Origin: Bacteroidota bacterium
GTDB taxonomy: Bacteria > Bacteroidota > Bacteroidia > UKL13-3
NCBI GenBank assembly: GCA_947477885.1
Contig: CANJUD010000009.1
Coordinates: 1-64,000, forward strand
DNA: 64,000 bases
Direction: 5' to 3'
Below, one piece after another: positions 1 through 7,893 of this stretch. Below the pieces are notes generated by a model, which was not told the DNA's origin, searched no databases, and saw nothing but the letters and a program-made list of their open reading frames with translations. Within the stretch, counting starts at the first letter, position 1. Every line of letters begins with the position of its first letter. The position numbers and the translations under genes were made by a program.

Positions 1-148
1 CAAAAACTAAAATAAAGACAGAAAGATTATGGAAAAATTATTATCGAAAACAACCTACAATTGTAAACCCATTGCAGGATTAAAAATGAACTGTAAACTA
101 ATAGCAGGATTAACTAACTAAACTGTAAACTTATTTTAGGACGAGTCA

Positions 149-274
149 TAATGCTGTCTGTGTTGTAGGCGATACTGTGTGTGTTGTAGGAGGGTCTGTC
201 TGCTCTGTAGCTAATGCTGTCTGTGTTGTAGGCGATGTTGTGTGTATTGTAGGAAGGTCTGTCTGTTAGGATAA
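149..274. repeat. Two tandem copies of a 63-base unit
   Basis: Each copy starts TAATGCTGTCTGTGTTGTAGG. The first runs from 149 to 211 and the second from 212 to about 274, with a few substitutions between them. The unit is itself built of TGTnTGTnnTGTAGG-like pieces, so it may have grown by slippage. No reading frame stays open through it. Confidence 0.7.
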
Positions 275-334
275 GAGGTCTGCTTATTTGTTTTTGTATA
301 TGACGCTAATTTTCGGGAAATGGTTGCATGGGGT

Positions 335-389
335 AAAAAAAAGTTTCTATAAACGTATAAAGGCCACCCTTTCGGACAGCCTTTATACG
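335..389 (-). terminator. Rho-independent terminator of the leftward T9SS cargo pair
   Basis: Arms CGTATAAAGGC (354-364) and GCCTTTATACG (379-389) are perfect inverted repeats. Read leftward, the hairpin is followed by a U-rich tract made by the A-run at 335-342. It lies about 100 bases beyond the stop of the gene at 494-2053. Confidence 0.7.
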
Positions 390-493
390 CTATGAAAACA
401 AACTTAAACCCTTTTGTTCAATTAAAATTGAACGAGGCAAATGTATGCGTATTTTTAAATTATACAATGAAATAATACTTGATTAATCAAATA

Positions 494-2053
494 TTATTCT
501 TTAACAACTTTCCCTGAAAATACAGCTCCATCTTTTGCTGTTATATCAACTAAATAAACACCCGCAGGGGCAAATTCTAATGAAGTTGTTAGTTGTGTTT
601 GTATACCGTCTAATAGGATTCGTTTTATTGCGGTACCATTTATATGCTGTAGTTTAAGCACATCACCTTGTTTGTGGGGAGGTAATATAATAGTTACTTC
701 ATTTATAGTAGGATTAGGAAATATAGAAAGTGTATTATGCCTTACTTGGTTTGAAGGTGGCAGAGAAATAGAGGTATTGGTATTACTACCTGTTACATAC
801 TTTTCTACACTTACTGTGTCTGATGTATAAAGATCGTAAGTATCATCCGTAACTTGTGAGGCACAAGGCCAGCTATACTTAGAGGAATCAGAGGGGATGA
901 AATTGGATGTGGTAAGGTCGGAATTGAACTTGAGCAGGTACACTGCTGATTTGCTCGCATCATAGGCTCCAACAACTATTTTACCATTTGGGCTAATAGC
1001 CATTGAGGTAATATTCATAGAAAAAGGGTTGTAAGTTTTTTTGTTTACAATATTGCCACCCGTATCCAGTTCTTCGATAGTAAGTGGTCCATAGCGGTTA
1101 CTAATGTTTTTAGTGGAGGCGTAAGCCACTATAAGATGACCATTAGGTAAAGCCAAGGTTTGATTGCCGATTAAATCTGAAGAGGTATCTGACACTATCT
1201 TTTCATATAGTATATTACCACTATGGGCATCATACGCAATGTAGCTAAGGTGATTGTATTTCACTCCATCATCTTGTATTGCCATTGTCCCATACTTATT
1301 TGAATCTATTTGGTACGCATATGTAGTCCAGCCCAAGCTTTTATAATTGCTTATTATCTTTGTGGAGCCAAAAACGGTATTTAAACTCTTTTTATCGACT
1401 CTGCTTATCCCAGGAATACTCATTATGAGTTGAGAGTCATTTGGACTTGGCACCCAATATGCACCATATGCAAGTAATTTTCCAGTATTGAAACATGGAA
1501 TCATGTATCTCCATTCTTCTCTATAATAGGCCCTACCTTGCTTAAAAGTTCCATTTTTATCTAACTTCCACATTGCTGTTTCATAATCTGTACCTATTTC
1601 AGCCACGGAATATATATAATCCGTATCTGCAAATGCAGAGTAAAATACAGTTGTGCTATCAGATATATATGCGACTTTTTTTATTGGATTTACACATTGG
1701 TCAAACGATATAAAGAGCGGGAATATTACATTGGATGGGTCAGGAGAATACACATTGGTGCGACCATACCAATAATAATGTGTAGAATCCAATACCTCAA
1801 GGCCAGAACCGAGAGAAACAGCCATAAGAGAATTGATATCCAATTTTTTTTGCCAACGTTTATTGCCAGAGGGGTCGAAACATTCTATGGTATTTGTGGG
1901 CTTGCCATAATAATTGATACTAGCAGTGAAAGCATGGTCGTTATACTTAAGACCAGAAATGCCACAACCAGTGCTTATTTTTTTATAAAAAGTTTGTGCC
2001 CTAGCCCCAAAGAGGGCTAGGCACAAAACTATTATTAGAGATAGATATTTCAT
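494..2053 (-). CDS. T9SS type A sorting-domain exported protein, function unknown
   Basis: A 519-residue protein with a clear signal peptide (MKYLSLIIVLCLALFGARAQ). The last 80 or so residues form a T9SS C-terminal sorting domain: SIFPNP motif near residue 440, then a beta-rich Ig-like stretch ending GVYLVDITAKDG...KVVKE. The body consists of regularly spaced beta-strand-like blocks (IAYDAHSG, AISPNGKIVVGAYD) that resemble a beta-propeller, but I cannot assign a family. The expected fate is export by Sec, crossing of the outer membrane through T9SS, cleavage by PorU and attachment to the surface. The start overlaps the stop of the upstream gene (TAATG), so the two are probably translationally coupled. 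Confidence 0.85.
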   Translation of the reverse strand: MKYLSLIIVLCLALFGARAQTFYKKISTGCGISGLKYNDHAFTASINYYGKPTNTIECFDPSGNKRWQKKLDINSLMAVSLGSGLEVLDSTHYYWYGRTNVYSPDPSNVIFPLFISFDQCVNPIKKVAYISDSTTVFYSAFADTDYIYSVAEIGTDYETAMWKLDKNGTFKQGRAYYREEWRYMIPCFNTGKLLAYGAYWVPSPNDSQLIMSIPGISRVDKKSLNTVFGSTKIISNYKSLGWTTYAYQIDSNKYGTMAIQDDGVKYNHLSYIAYDAHSGNILYEKIVSDTSSDLIGNQTLALPNGHLIVAYASTKNISNRYGPLTIEELDTGGNIVNKKTYNPFSMNITSMAISPNGKIVVGAYDASKSAVYLLKFNSDLTTSNFIPSDSSKYSWPCASQVTDDTYDLYTSDTVSVEKYVTGSNTNTSISLPPSNQVRHNTLSIFPNPTINEVTIILPPHKQGDVLKLQHINGTAIKRILLDGIQTQLTTSLEFAPAGVYLVDITAKDGAVFSGKVVKE

Positions 2054-4527
2054 TATGACCGAAGGACTATTTTGTATGCTATTAAATTACCGCTTTCATA
2101 TACAGCCACTATATAATAACCACTTGGGAAGCCACTAGTGCCCACTGATGTTGTAACGGTTTGCAGGGGTAGCAGCGTAATGTTCCCGCTGCTATAGTAT
2201 TCTTGCAGATACAAATCGTATATTTTTATCTGTATAGACCTTGTAGAGCCTATTGTATTTTGTGTAACAACAGAAAGAGGGTCGGTAAATGGATTGGGGG
2301 CACATGACAGGACTATATGGTGGTCTGTATCTGCTGGTGTATCGATATCAAAGTTACCATAATCGTAATCCATTGGTACATTCATATCGGAAAAGGTGAA
2401 CATTTCGAGACCCAATGTATCGGCAAGGTCGGAATATGAATATACAAAACCAACAGTTCCACGGGCTTTTGAAGCTGCGATGGAAGTGGTCTGCGTTAGA
2501 GAATCGAGTTCTCCAACATGATTTGCCATCCATGTGCTATCGCAATTATTGTTTTTGGCAGAAATTACCCAATCGTACCAATCGCACAAGCCCTGCCAGT
2601 CCTGATTGGATGCGGAGTCTGAACGCATGGTGTTAACTATGGTTTGTGCACTACTGGTTTCATTAAATGTTAGATGCCTTTGCAGCAGCAGATATGTGGA
2701 AATCTGGCTGGGATGTGCGGTTAACAAGGTGTCAATTGAATCTTTGTACTGAACCTGTGCCCCATTGTACATTAACATATAATAACCTTTTACCTGCATT
2801 GTAAGATAGCGTTCAAACTGACCCATATTGTAAAAATATTCTGGCATTTCAGATTCACTAACCCCACCTGATTCCAATGATTTATAGTTGCTATAGAAAC
2901 TGTCTATTTGATCATGGTAGGATGTGCTACTAATAGGAGGGCTAGGACAGTCCAAACTGTTAGCCGTTGATGTTCTTGTAATTGTTGCTGTTGGTCTGTA
3001 GTATTTGGGCTTCTCTATCGGGTTGTATATGTTGTAATAGTATTTTAATTTGCTTGTGGCATTTTGACCCAAGACTATATTGTCGTTGTAATAATAGCCC
3101 CCTTTGGAGGTTTTGAAAGGTATAAAGTCGAATAAGTTGCCTGCACCAAAGCCTGGATAGCCCTGAATAGGGTATATGCCAGAGACACTTGCCCCCACAC
3201 TGGTATCAAAAATATCATTTAGGTATGTTTCAAGAAAAGTATTAGCTGATATCTTTGAATTTCTGTTGTCGTTAACACTAATAATTCCGGTTGCCATTTT
3301 TGTAAAGCTGTTACACATTATTTCCCCTGTAACAACATTGCAACTTCCCAATTTAATACCTGCGTCAGAGTTTTGAGGAGTTGCATTATATGTTGTACTT
3401 CTCATAAAACTATTCCCAAAAATCTGATACAGTGATGAGCCATTCATGGTTACTCCATAAACACCCTTTCCGTACTGTCTTCCGAGGTCAAAAGTATTAC
3501 GACCTATCCAAGCAAGGTCTGTACCTTCGCACCAAATACCCCACATATTAAAAGTGAAACTGTTGCTATCAGCATTCAAAAAACCTGCATTGCCAAAAGG
3601 TGTTATAGAAAATATACCGATTCCTAATTTATCGAATGTAGAGTTAGCTATACTAACGTATGAGCCATTGGCAAATACCCCATAAAACAAAGCAACAAGA
3701 GGAGTGCTGCCCGAGGCCAATACTTTGTTTTGAAAACTACAATTATAAATATCATAACGCATCATAGTAGATGTGTCGAGATGGATGCCTATCTTAGCTT
3801 TTTTGTTCGTGCCTGGCATGGGCAATGTGCTTGTGAAAGAGGCTGTGTCTCTTTGTATGGATGTGGCCAGTGCTTTATTACTTAATATAAAGTAGCAATC
3901 TCTTATGGATGTTTGGTTAAAATCGGTATGTGCCAGGGAAGGATCATGCTTGAAGTATATGTCTCTTTGGTTACTATTTATGAAGTAAGCATTACGGGCA
4001 TACAGGTAACCACCTGAATCAAGAGTTACTGCGTTTGCTGAATACCTGAGTGTGTCAGTGCTTTTCAATATCAGTATGCCAGAACCAGCAGGCGTGTTTG
4101 TAAAAGTTGAGCTGTAACCATTGATAGCAAAACCTTCTAATTGTGCCGAATCATGGAGATATGCTGGGTCTCCTTTTACTATAATACCTAGCCAGTATCG
4201 AGGAGAATAAGTTGCATCATTTAGGCTGCGATTGTCATCTTCACTGCTTATGGTAGAACCTGTTATTTCAAGAACAGCCCCTTTTTCAACAGTGATTCTT
4301 TTACCCTGTTTCATTTTCAAGAACTTGCTGTCCAACTTAACCCAACAACCATTCTTAATCATTATATCACCCGAAGCATTGTTGCTAGTAGGCACAAGCA
4401 ATGTGTAGTAATTTACCCCTCCCGACACAGCAATGGTATTCGTGCTTGTGGTTAACTGGAAATTAGTTTGGGCAAAAGATGCTTTAGAAAATAAAGCTAT
4501 TGTAAAAATTAATATGATTTTTTTCAT
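2053..4527 (-). CDS. Right-handed beta-helix T9SS cargo protein
   Basis: An 824-residue exported protein. The signal peptide is MKKIILIFTIALFSKASFAQ. Residues of roughly 60-480 contain repeating short strands with Asn/Gly turns (NSTFDKLGIGIFSI, NSFTFNMWGIWCEG, GNSFMRSTTYN), typical of right-handed parallel beta-helix (pectate-lyase-like) folds. The C-terminus from about residue 740 (SCAPNPF through GYYIVAVYESGN) is a T9SS sorting domain. Beta-helix folds occur in polysaccharide lyases and in adhesins. No catalytic residues can be identified by eye, so an adhesin or structural role is as likely as an enzyme. It is the first gene of a two-gene operon with the cargo gene at 494-2053. Confidence 0.8.
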   Translation of the reverse strand: MKKIILIFTIALFSKASFAQTNFQLTTSTNTIAVSGGVNYYTLLVPTSNNASGDIMIKNGCWVKLDSKFLKMKQGKRITVEKGAVLEITGSTISSEDDNRSLNDATYSPRYWLGIIVKGDPAYLHDSAQLEGFAINGYSSTFTNTPAGSGILILKSTDTLRYSANAVTLDSGGYLYARNAYFINSNQRDIYFKHDPSLAHTDFNQTSIRDCYFILSNKALATSIQRDTASFTSTLPMPGTNKKAKIGIHLDTSTMMRYDIYNCSFQNKVLASGSTPLVALFYGVFANGSYVSIANSTFDKLGIGIFSITPFGNAGFLNADSNSFTFNMWGIWCEGTDLAWIGRNTFDLGRQYGKGVYGVTMNGSSLYQIFGNSFMRSTTYNATPQNSDAGIKLGSCNVVTGEIMCNSFTKMATGIISVNDNRNSKISANTFLETYLNDIFDTSVGASVSGIYPIQGYPGFGAGNLFDFIPFKTSKGGYYYNDNIVLGQNATSKLKYYYNIYNPIEKPKYYRPTATITRTSTANSLDCPSPPISSTSYHDQIDSFYSNYKSLESGGVSESEMPEYFYNMGQFERYLTMQVKGYYMLMYNGAQVQYKDSIDTLLTAHPSQISTYLLLQRHLTFNETSSAQTIVNTMRSDSASNQDWQGLCDWYDWVISAKNNNCDSTWMANHVGELDSLTQTTSIAASKARGTVGFVYSYSDLADTLGLEMFTFSDMNVPMDYDYGNFDIDTPADTDHHIVLSCAPNPFTDPLSVVTQNTIGSTRSIQIKIYDLYLQEYYSSGNITLLPLQTVTTSVGTSGFPSGYYIVAVYESGNLIAYKIVLRS

Positions 4528-5169
4528 TTTATAATTAATTAAGTGATATTATAATCTAGAAAAGATATTTTAACTAAGCCAAAGCCCCGCAAATATAATC
4601 AAAGCAGGGAATGCTTGTTCAATAAACTCAGTATTGAGTATATTGGAATGGTTTGTTTGGTTTCACTGTTTTGGGGTTAAGTTTGGTTTTTAATAGTTGT
4701 AACACTTATTTCTATACTACAAGAGGGTGTGAGCCTCTTGTCCATTGGATAAGTCGGTGCGGTCGTGCAAAATAAATGTGGTGCTTGTGCGTTTGCCAAT
4801 AGCATGGCAAAGCACCTCTTTTATTTTTGCGGAGCGGGGGTTGTCGTTCATTTTCCGTCTGTCGTTTTGTAGTCGATGGCTGTTTTTGCAATGACTGTTA
4901 ACGTGCGAATAGTGGCGATAAAACCTACACTACTAACTTTATTAAAAAGTAGTTAGGTGTTTTTTTAAGATTAAAAACCCAGCCGAGTTTTGGCTGGGTT
5001 TTTTACTTTTTAAAGCTTGTAATATCTTAGTGATAAAAGCCAAAGAAAGGAATCAAATCATTATCGCTTACTTTTGCAATACAATAGCACAAATACATTT
5101 TTTACTTTACCTATACAGATAATTATATAAAAGTGCAGCGTCAGCACGATAATCACTGACAAGATAGCA
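4528..5169. other. 642-base intergenic region with hairpins
   Basis: No coding region is convincing. It contains a short hairpin TTGCCA-ATAGCA-TGGCAA around 4794-4811, a bulged hairpin near 4928-4967 followed by seven T residues, and a strong terminator at 4978-5004. Two successive rightward terminators with no rightward gene before them suggest either an unannotated small RNA from about 4690 to 5000 or the remains of an interspersed repeat. Confidence 0.5.
4974..5004 (+). terminator. Rightward Rho-independent terminator without an obvious gene
   Basis: Arms CCCAGCC (4978-4984) and GGCTGGG (4992-4998) are followed by TTTTTT. The stem is preceded by an A-run, so it could work in both directions, but the leftward gene nearest to it starts at 4527. 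No rightward coding gene lies just upstream. Confidence 0.7.
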
Positions 5170-5733
5170 ATGACAATACAGAGACTACGAAAAAGTATAG
5201 GAGTAACTACTTGGTTATTTATTATTTCACTTCTATTTGCAAAATGCAACCGAAACACTTGCAAAGATACTCCGTGCCAAAATGGAGGCACTCCCGTTGA
5301 AAAAGCTGGCACCTGCAGGTGCAACTGCCCTACAGGACACACCGGTGAGTTTTGTGCCACTAGGGTTGACTATATGAAATGTAAAATTAACGGGGCCGAT
5401 TATAAAGCCATAATCGTATTAAGTGACACCACAACTGGCCCTGCGAGCACTTACCGCACTATTGGGGGCTTCACCACATTAGACACTACCGATGTGGTAG
5501 TTCTCAATTTTTATCAATCTTTGCCTGTCGGGACCTACCATACAAGCAATTTCAACTTCTTGGGATTGTACATGAAAAACAAGTCTACTATTTATCAAAG
5601 CACTAGTGGCACCTTGGTGCTGTCAGAAGTTACCAATCGCTATGCGGGCACTTTTGAATTTTTGGGTAGGCTTACTTCTAATCTCCAAGATACAATGATG
5701 GTAACAGAGGGGTCGTTTAGCCTTGAAAGGTAA
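5170..5733 (+). CDS. Lipoprotein with an EGF-like cysteine module
   Basis: A 187-residue protein. The N-terminus has a hydrophobic segment (TTWLFIISLLFAKC) that fits a lipoprotein signal with the acylated Cys near residue 26. Directly after it is a Cys-rich block, CKDTPCQNGGTP...CRCNCPTGHTGEFC (residues about 30-58), matching the spacing of an EGF-like module. The remaining 125 residues are beta-strand-like and match no family I recognise. The same layout (lipobox, one EGF-like unit, small beta domain) is common in envelope lipoproteins of Bacteroidota with unknown function. It converges on cinA, with stops 15 bases apart. Confidence 0.75.
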   Translation: MTIQRLRKSIGVTTWLFIISLLFAKCNRNTCKDTPCQNGGTPVEKAGTCRCNCPTGHTGEFCATRVDYMKCKINGADYKAIIVLSDTTTGPASTYRTIGGFTTLDTTDVVVLNFYQSLPVGTYHTSNFNFLGLYMKNKSTIYQSTSGTLVLSEVTNRYAGTFEFLGRLTSNLQDTMMVTEGSFSLER

Positions 5734-5747
5734 GAGATTGCATTGTG

Positions 5748-6998
5748 CTATTTCTCAATCTCCTTCCTCAGCATATCCAATGCTACCACACCTGAGCGGT
5801 GTATAGTGTTATGTCTATCACTACCCATGTGGAAATGCTTAGCTATCGTTTTCCCATTGGGGCAGGCTATAGCTATCCAACAAGTACCAACTGGTTTTTC
5901 TGCTGTTCCTCCGCTAGGACCTGCCACACCACTAGTAGCTATGGCATAATCGGTGTTCAATTCCTTTTTGCAACCTTCAGCCATTTCTATAATAGTTTGC
6001 TCACTAACAGACCCATGATCTATAATAGTTTGCCGCTTCACACCCAGTTTGTTTATTTTTACTTCATTATCATAAGCTACTACTGCCCCCTTAAAATAGG
6101 CCGAGCTTCCTGCCACTTCAGTAACAAGGTGTGATATATAACCTCCTGTAAAACTCTCTGCAATGCTCAGAGTCCATTTATTATCTGCAAAAATACGGCA
6201 TATGTATTTTTCTAAACTATCGTCGCCTTCACCGAAAAAATAAGAAAGGGCTTTATTTTTTATTTGCTGGGCAAAGGAGTCAATTTCTGCATCAAGTTTG
6301 TTTCCATCGTCGCCATAACCTGTTAGGCGTAACCTCACCTGACCAAGGCCTGGCAAGTAAGCAAGTTTTATATAAAGAGGTAAATTATCCTCCACGTCTT
6401 TTATCTTTTCGGCAAGAAAAGACTCCCCTATTCCTGCCGTTAACAAAGTGCGATGTCTAATACTCGGCATGGTAAAATGTTCTTTGAGCTTGGCAATTAC
6501 GCCATCTTCAAAGATAGTCTTCATTTCGGCAGGAACACCGGGCATACTTATATATACATTTCCGTCATAGTCAAACCACATACCTGGGGCAGTACCTGTG
6601 GTGTTTTCTATAACCGTGCAGTTAGCAGGCACAAATGCTTGTAGGCGATTCATTTCAATCATAGGCAAGTTACGAGTGCTGAATATTTCTTCCACCCTTT
6701 GCAAAGTAGCCTGGTGTAATATCATACCTGTATTGAAATATTCAGCCAACGTATTTTTAGTAATGTCGTCTTTTGTGGGGCCTAGTCCGCCAGTTATTAC
6801 AATTAAATCAGCTCTAGTTTTTGCTTCGCTAAGTGCATTTAAAATATGTTGCTTGTCATCACTCACACTACTAATTTGCTTTACGCGAATGCCTAAGTCA
6901 CTTAGCTTTTTGCCTAGCCAAGCCGAATTGGTGTCCACTATCTGACCTATTAATATCTCGTCGCCGATGGTAATGATTTCTGCTATTATTTCCCTCAT
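5748..6998 (-). CDS. cinA: CinA family protein (competence/damage-inducible protein A; NMN amidohydrolase type)
   Basis: The 416-residue reading begins at the ATG at 6998 (MREIIAEIITIGDEIL). Longer readings upstream would overlap the divergent gene at 7050 and carry no homology. The N-terminal half is a molybdopterin-binding-like domain (ITIGDEILIGQIVDTN; VITGGLGPTKDDITK). The C-terminal half is the CinA/PncC deamidase domain (IAESFTGGYISHLV; SSAYFKGAVVAYDNE; ATSGVAGPSGG). In this family the C-terminal domain deamidates nicotinamide mononucleotide, and the N-terminal domain has been linked to ADP-ribose pyrophosphatase activity. The usual SCTGG motif reads SFTGG here; the serine thought to be catalytic is kept. 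Confidence 0.93.
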   Translation of the reverse strand: MREIIAEIITIGDEILIGQIVDTNSAWLGKKLSDLGIRVKQISSVSDDKQHILNALSEAKTRADLIVITGGLGPTKDDITKNTLAEYFNTGMILHQATLQRVEEIFSTRNLPMIEMNRLQAFVPANCTVIENTTGTAPGMWFDYDGNVYISMPGVPAEMKTIFEDGVIAKLKEHFTMPSIRHRTLLTAGIGESFLAEKIKDVEDNLPLYIKLAYLPGLGQVRLRLTGYGDDGNKLDAEIDSFAQQIKNKALSYFFGEGDDSLEKYICRIFADNKWTLSIAESFTGGYISHLVTEVAGSSAYFKGAVVAYDNEVKINKLGVKRQTIIDHGSVSEQTIIEMAEGCKKELNTDYAIATSGVAGPSGGTAEKPVGTCWIAIACPNGKTIAKHFHMGSDRHNTIHRSGVVALDMLRKEIEK

Positions 6999-7049
6999 GT
7001 TGTTTAATTCTTTAATTTCGTGGCAAAATATTTGTAAAAAAGCCACATT

Positions 7050-7811
7050 ATGAAATATAAAATATTCACCAATTTTACAGTTGCCACTAGCACGCTCGTA
7101 CTGAGCGTTATGCTGCCCTTGCAATCCTGCACCGATGCACAAATGAAACAGTTCACCCAAAGTGCTGGCAGCGTGCTTGCTACCAATACGCTACTCACCA
7201 ACGGGGAAGCAATTAAAGGACTTCGAGAAGCACTTAGTGTAGGCATTAAAAATGCCAGTGGATTTGCAAGTGCCGCCGATGGATTCTTTAAAAATGCAGC
7301 CATCAAATTATTATTCCCACCTGAAGCACAGAATATAGAGACCAAATTACGTTCTCTTGGATTTGGTAATATGTGCGACAAGTTTGTAGAAAGCCTTAAC
7401 CGAGGTGCTGAGAAAGCGTCGGCCAGTTCAATTGATGTGTTTACAAGAGCTATCATGGAAATGAGTATTGCTGATGGTTTTAATATTTTAAAAGGCTATA
7501 ACGATGCGGCAACTGAATATCTCAAAAGTAAAACAACTTCGCAGCTCACCACCAATTTTAAACCTATAATTCAAACATCATTAGACCAAGTAAATGCTAC
7601 CAAATATTGGAGTGATATTGTTAACACTTACAATAAAATTCCTTTCATTACTAAAATGAATCCCGACCTTGCAGGATATGCAACCGATAAGGCTATTGGA
7701 GGTTTGTTTCATTTAGTAAGTACTGAAGAAAAAAAGATTCGTGAAAATCCTACAGCACGCGTTAATGATTTATTGAAGCGTGTATTTGACAAAAGCAATT
7801 GGCCTAAATAA
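7050..7811 (+). CDS. DUF4197 domain-containing lipoprotein
   Basis: A 253-residue protein. The signal ends in a plausible lipobox, LPLQSC, with Cys27. The rest is helical and matches the DUF4197 family as I know it: LREALSVGIKNAS, FFKNAAIKLLFPPEAQ, FTRAIMEMSIADGFNILKG, and the C-terminal DKAIGGLFHLVSTEEKKIRENP. The family is periplasmic, found in proteobacteria and Bacteroidota, and has no established activity. The gene diverges from cinA with 51 bases between starts. It is followed after an inverted-repeat element by a TPR gene on the same strand. Confidence 0.85.
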   Translation: MKYKIFTNFTVATSTLVLSVMLPLQSCTDAQMKQFTQSAGSVLATNTLLTNGEAIKGLREALSVGIKNASGFASAADGFFKNAAIKLLFPPEAQNIETKLRSLGFGNMCDKFVESLNRGAEKASASSIDVFTRAIMEMSIADGFNILKGYNDAATEYLKSKTTSQLTTNFKPIIQTSLDQVNATKYWSDIVNTYNKIPFITKMNPDLAGYATDKAIGGLFHLVSTEEKKIRENPTARVNDLLKRVFDKSNWPK

Positions 7812-7893
7812 CAAAAAAGGAGCAAGGGGCAAGGAATAATGACAATGACCTTTCCGCTAGTTCCTAGTTCCTTACCCCTTATTCCTAACTAAT
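7812..7893. repeat. Inverted-repeat element of the AAGGGGnAAGGAA type
   Basis: The gap between two rightward genes is filled by an imperfect palindrome. AAGGGGCAAGGAATAA (about 7825-7840) pairs with TTCCTTACCCCTTATTCC (about 7869-7886). A similar single arm, AAGGGGTAAGGAATAAG, lies at about 21791-21807 next to a shared CTGACGCAGAAT core, so this looks like one member of an interspersed family. Confidence 0.6.

Larger units (their letters stand above)
1..493. other. Intergenic region with tandem repeats
   Basis: No convincing gene is visible in this stretch. It holds three imperfect copies of a roughly 31-base unit containing TGTAAAC and a GCAGGATTAA-like end (about 59-145), then two 63-base tandem copies (149-211 and 212-274), and a hairpin terminator next to the leftward gene that ends at 494. 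Its left part may belong to a feature beyond the window edge. Confidence 0.6.

Noticed and set aside
5061-5360. Leftward 99-residue reading frame opposite the EGF-like lipoprotein start
   Set aside because: It overlaps a lipoprotein gene with clear signal and cysteine module, and its own sequence is not family-like.
7004-7456. Leftward reading frame over the DUF4197 start
   Set aside because: DUF4197 and cinA explain both strands, and the frame has no signal of its own.
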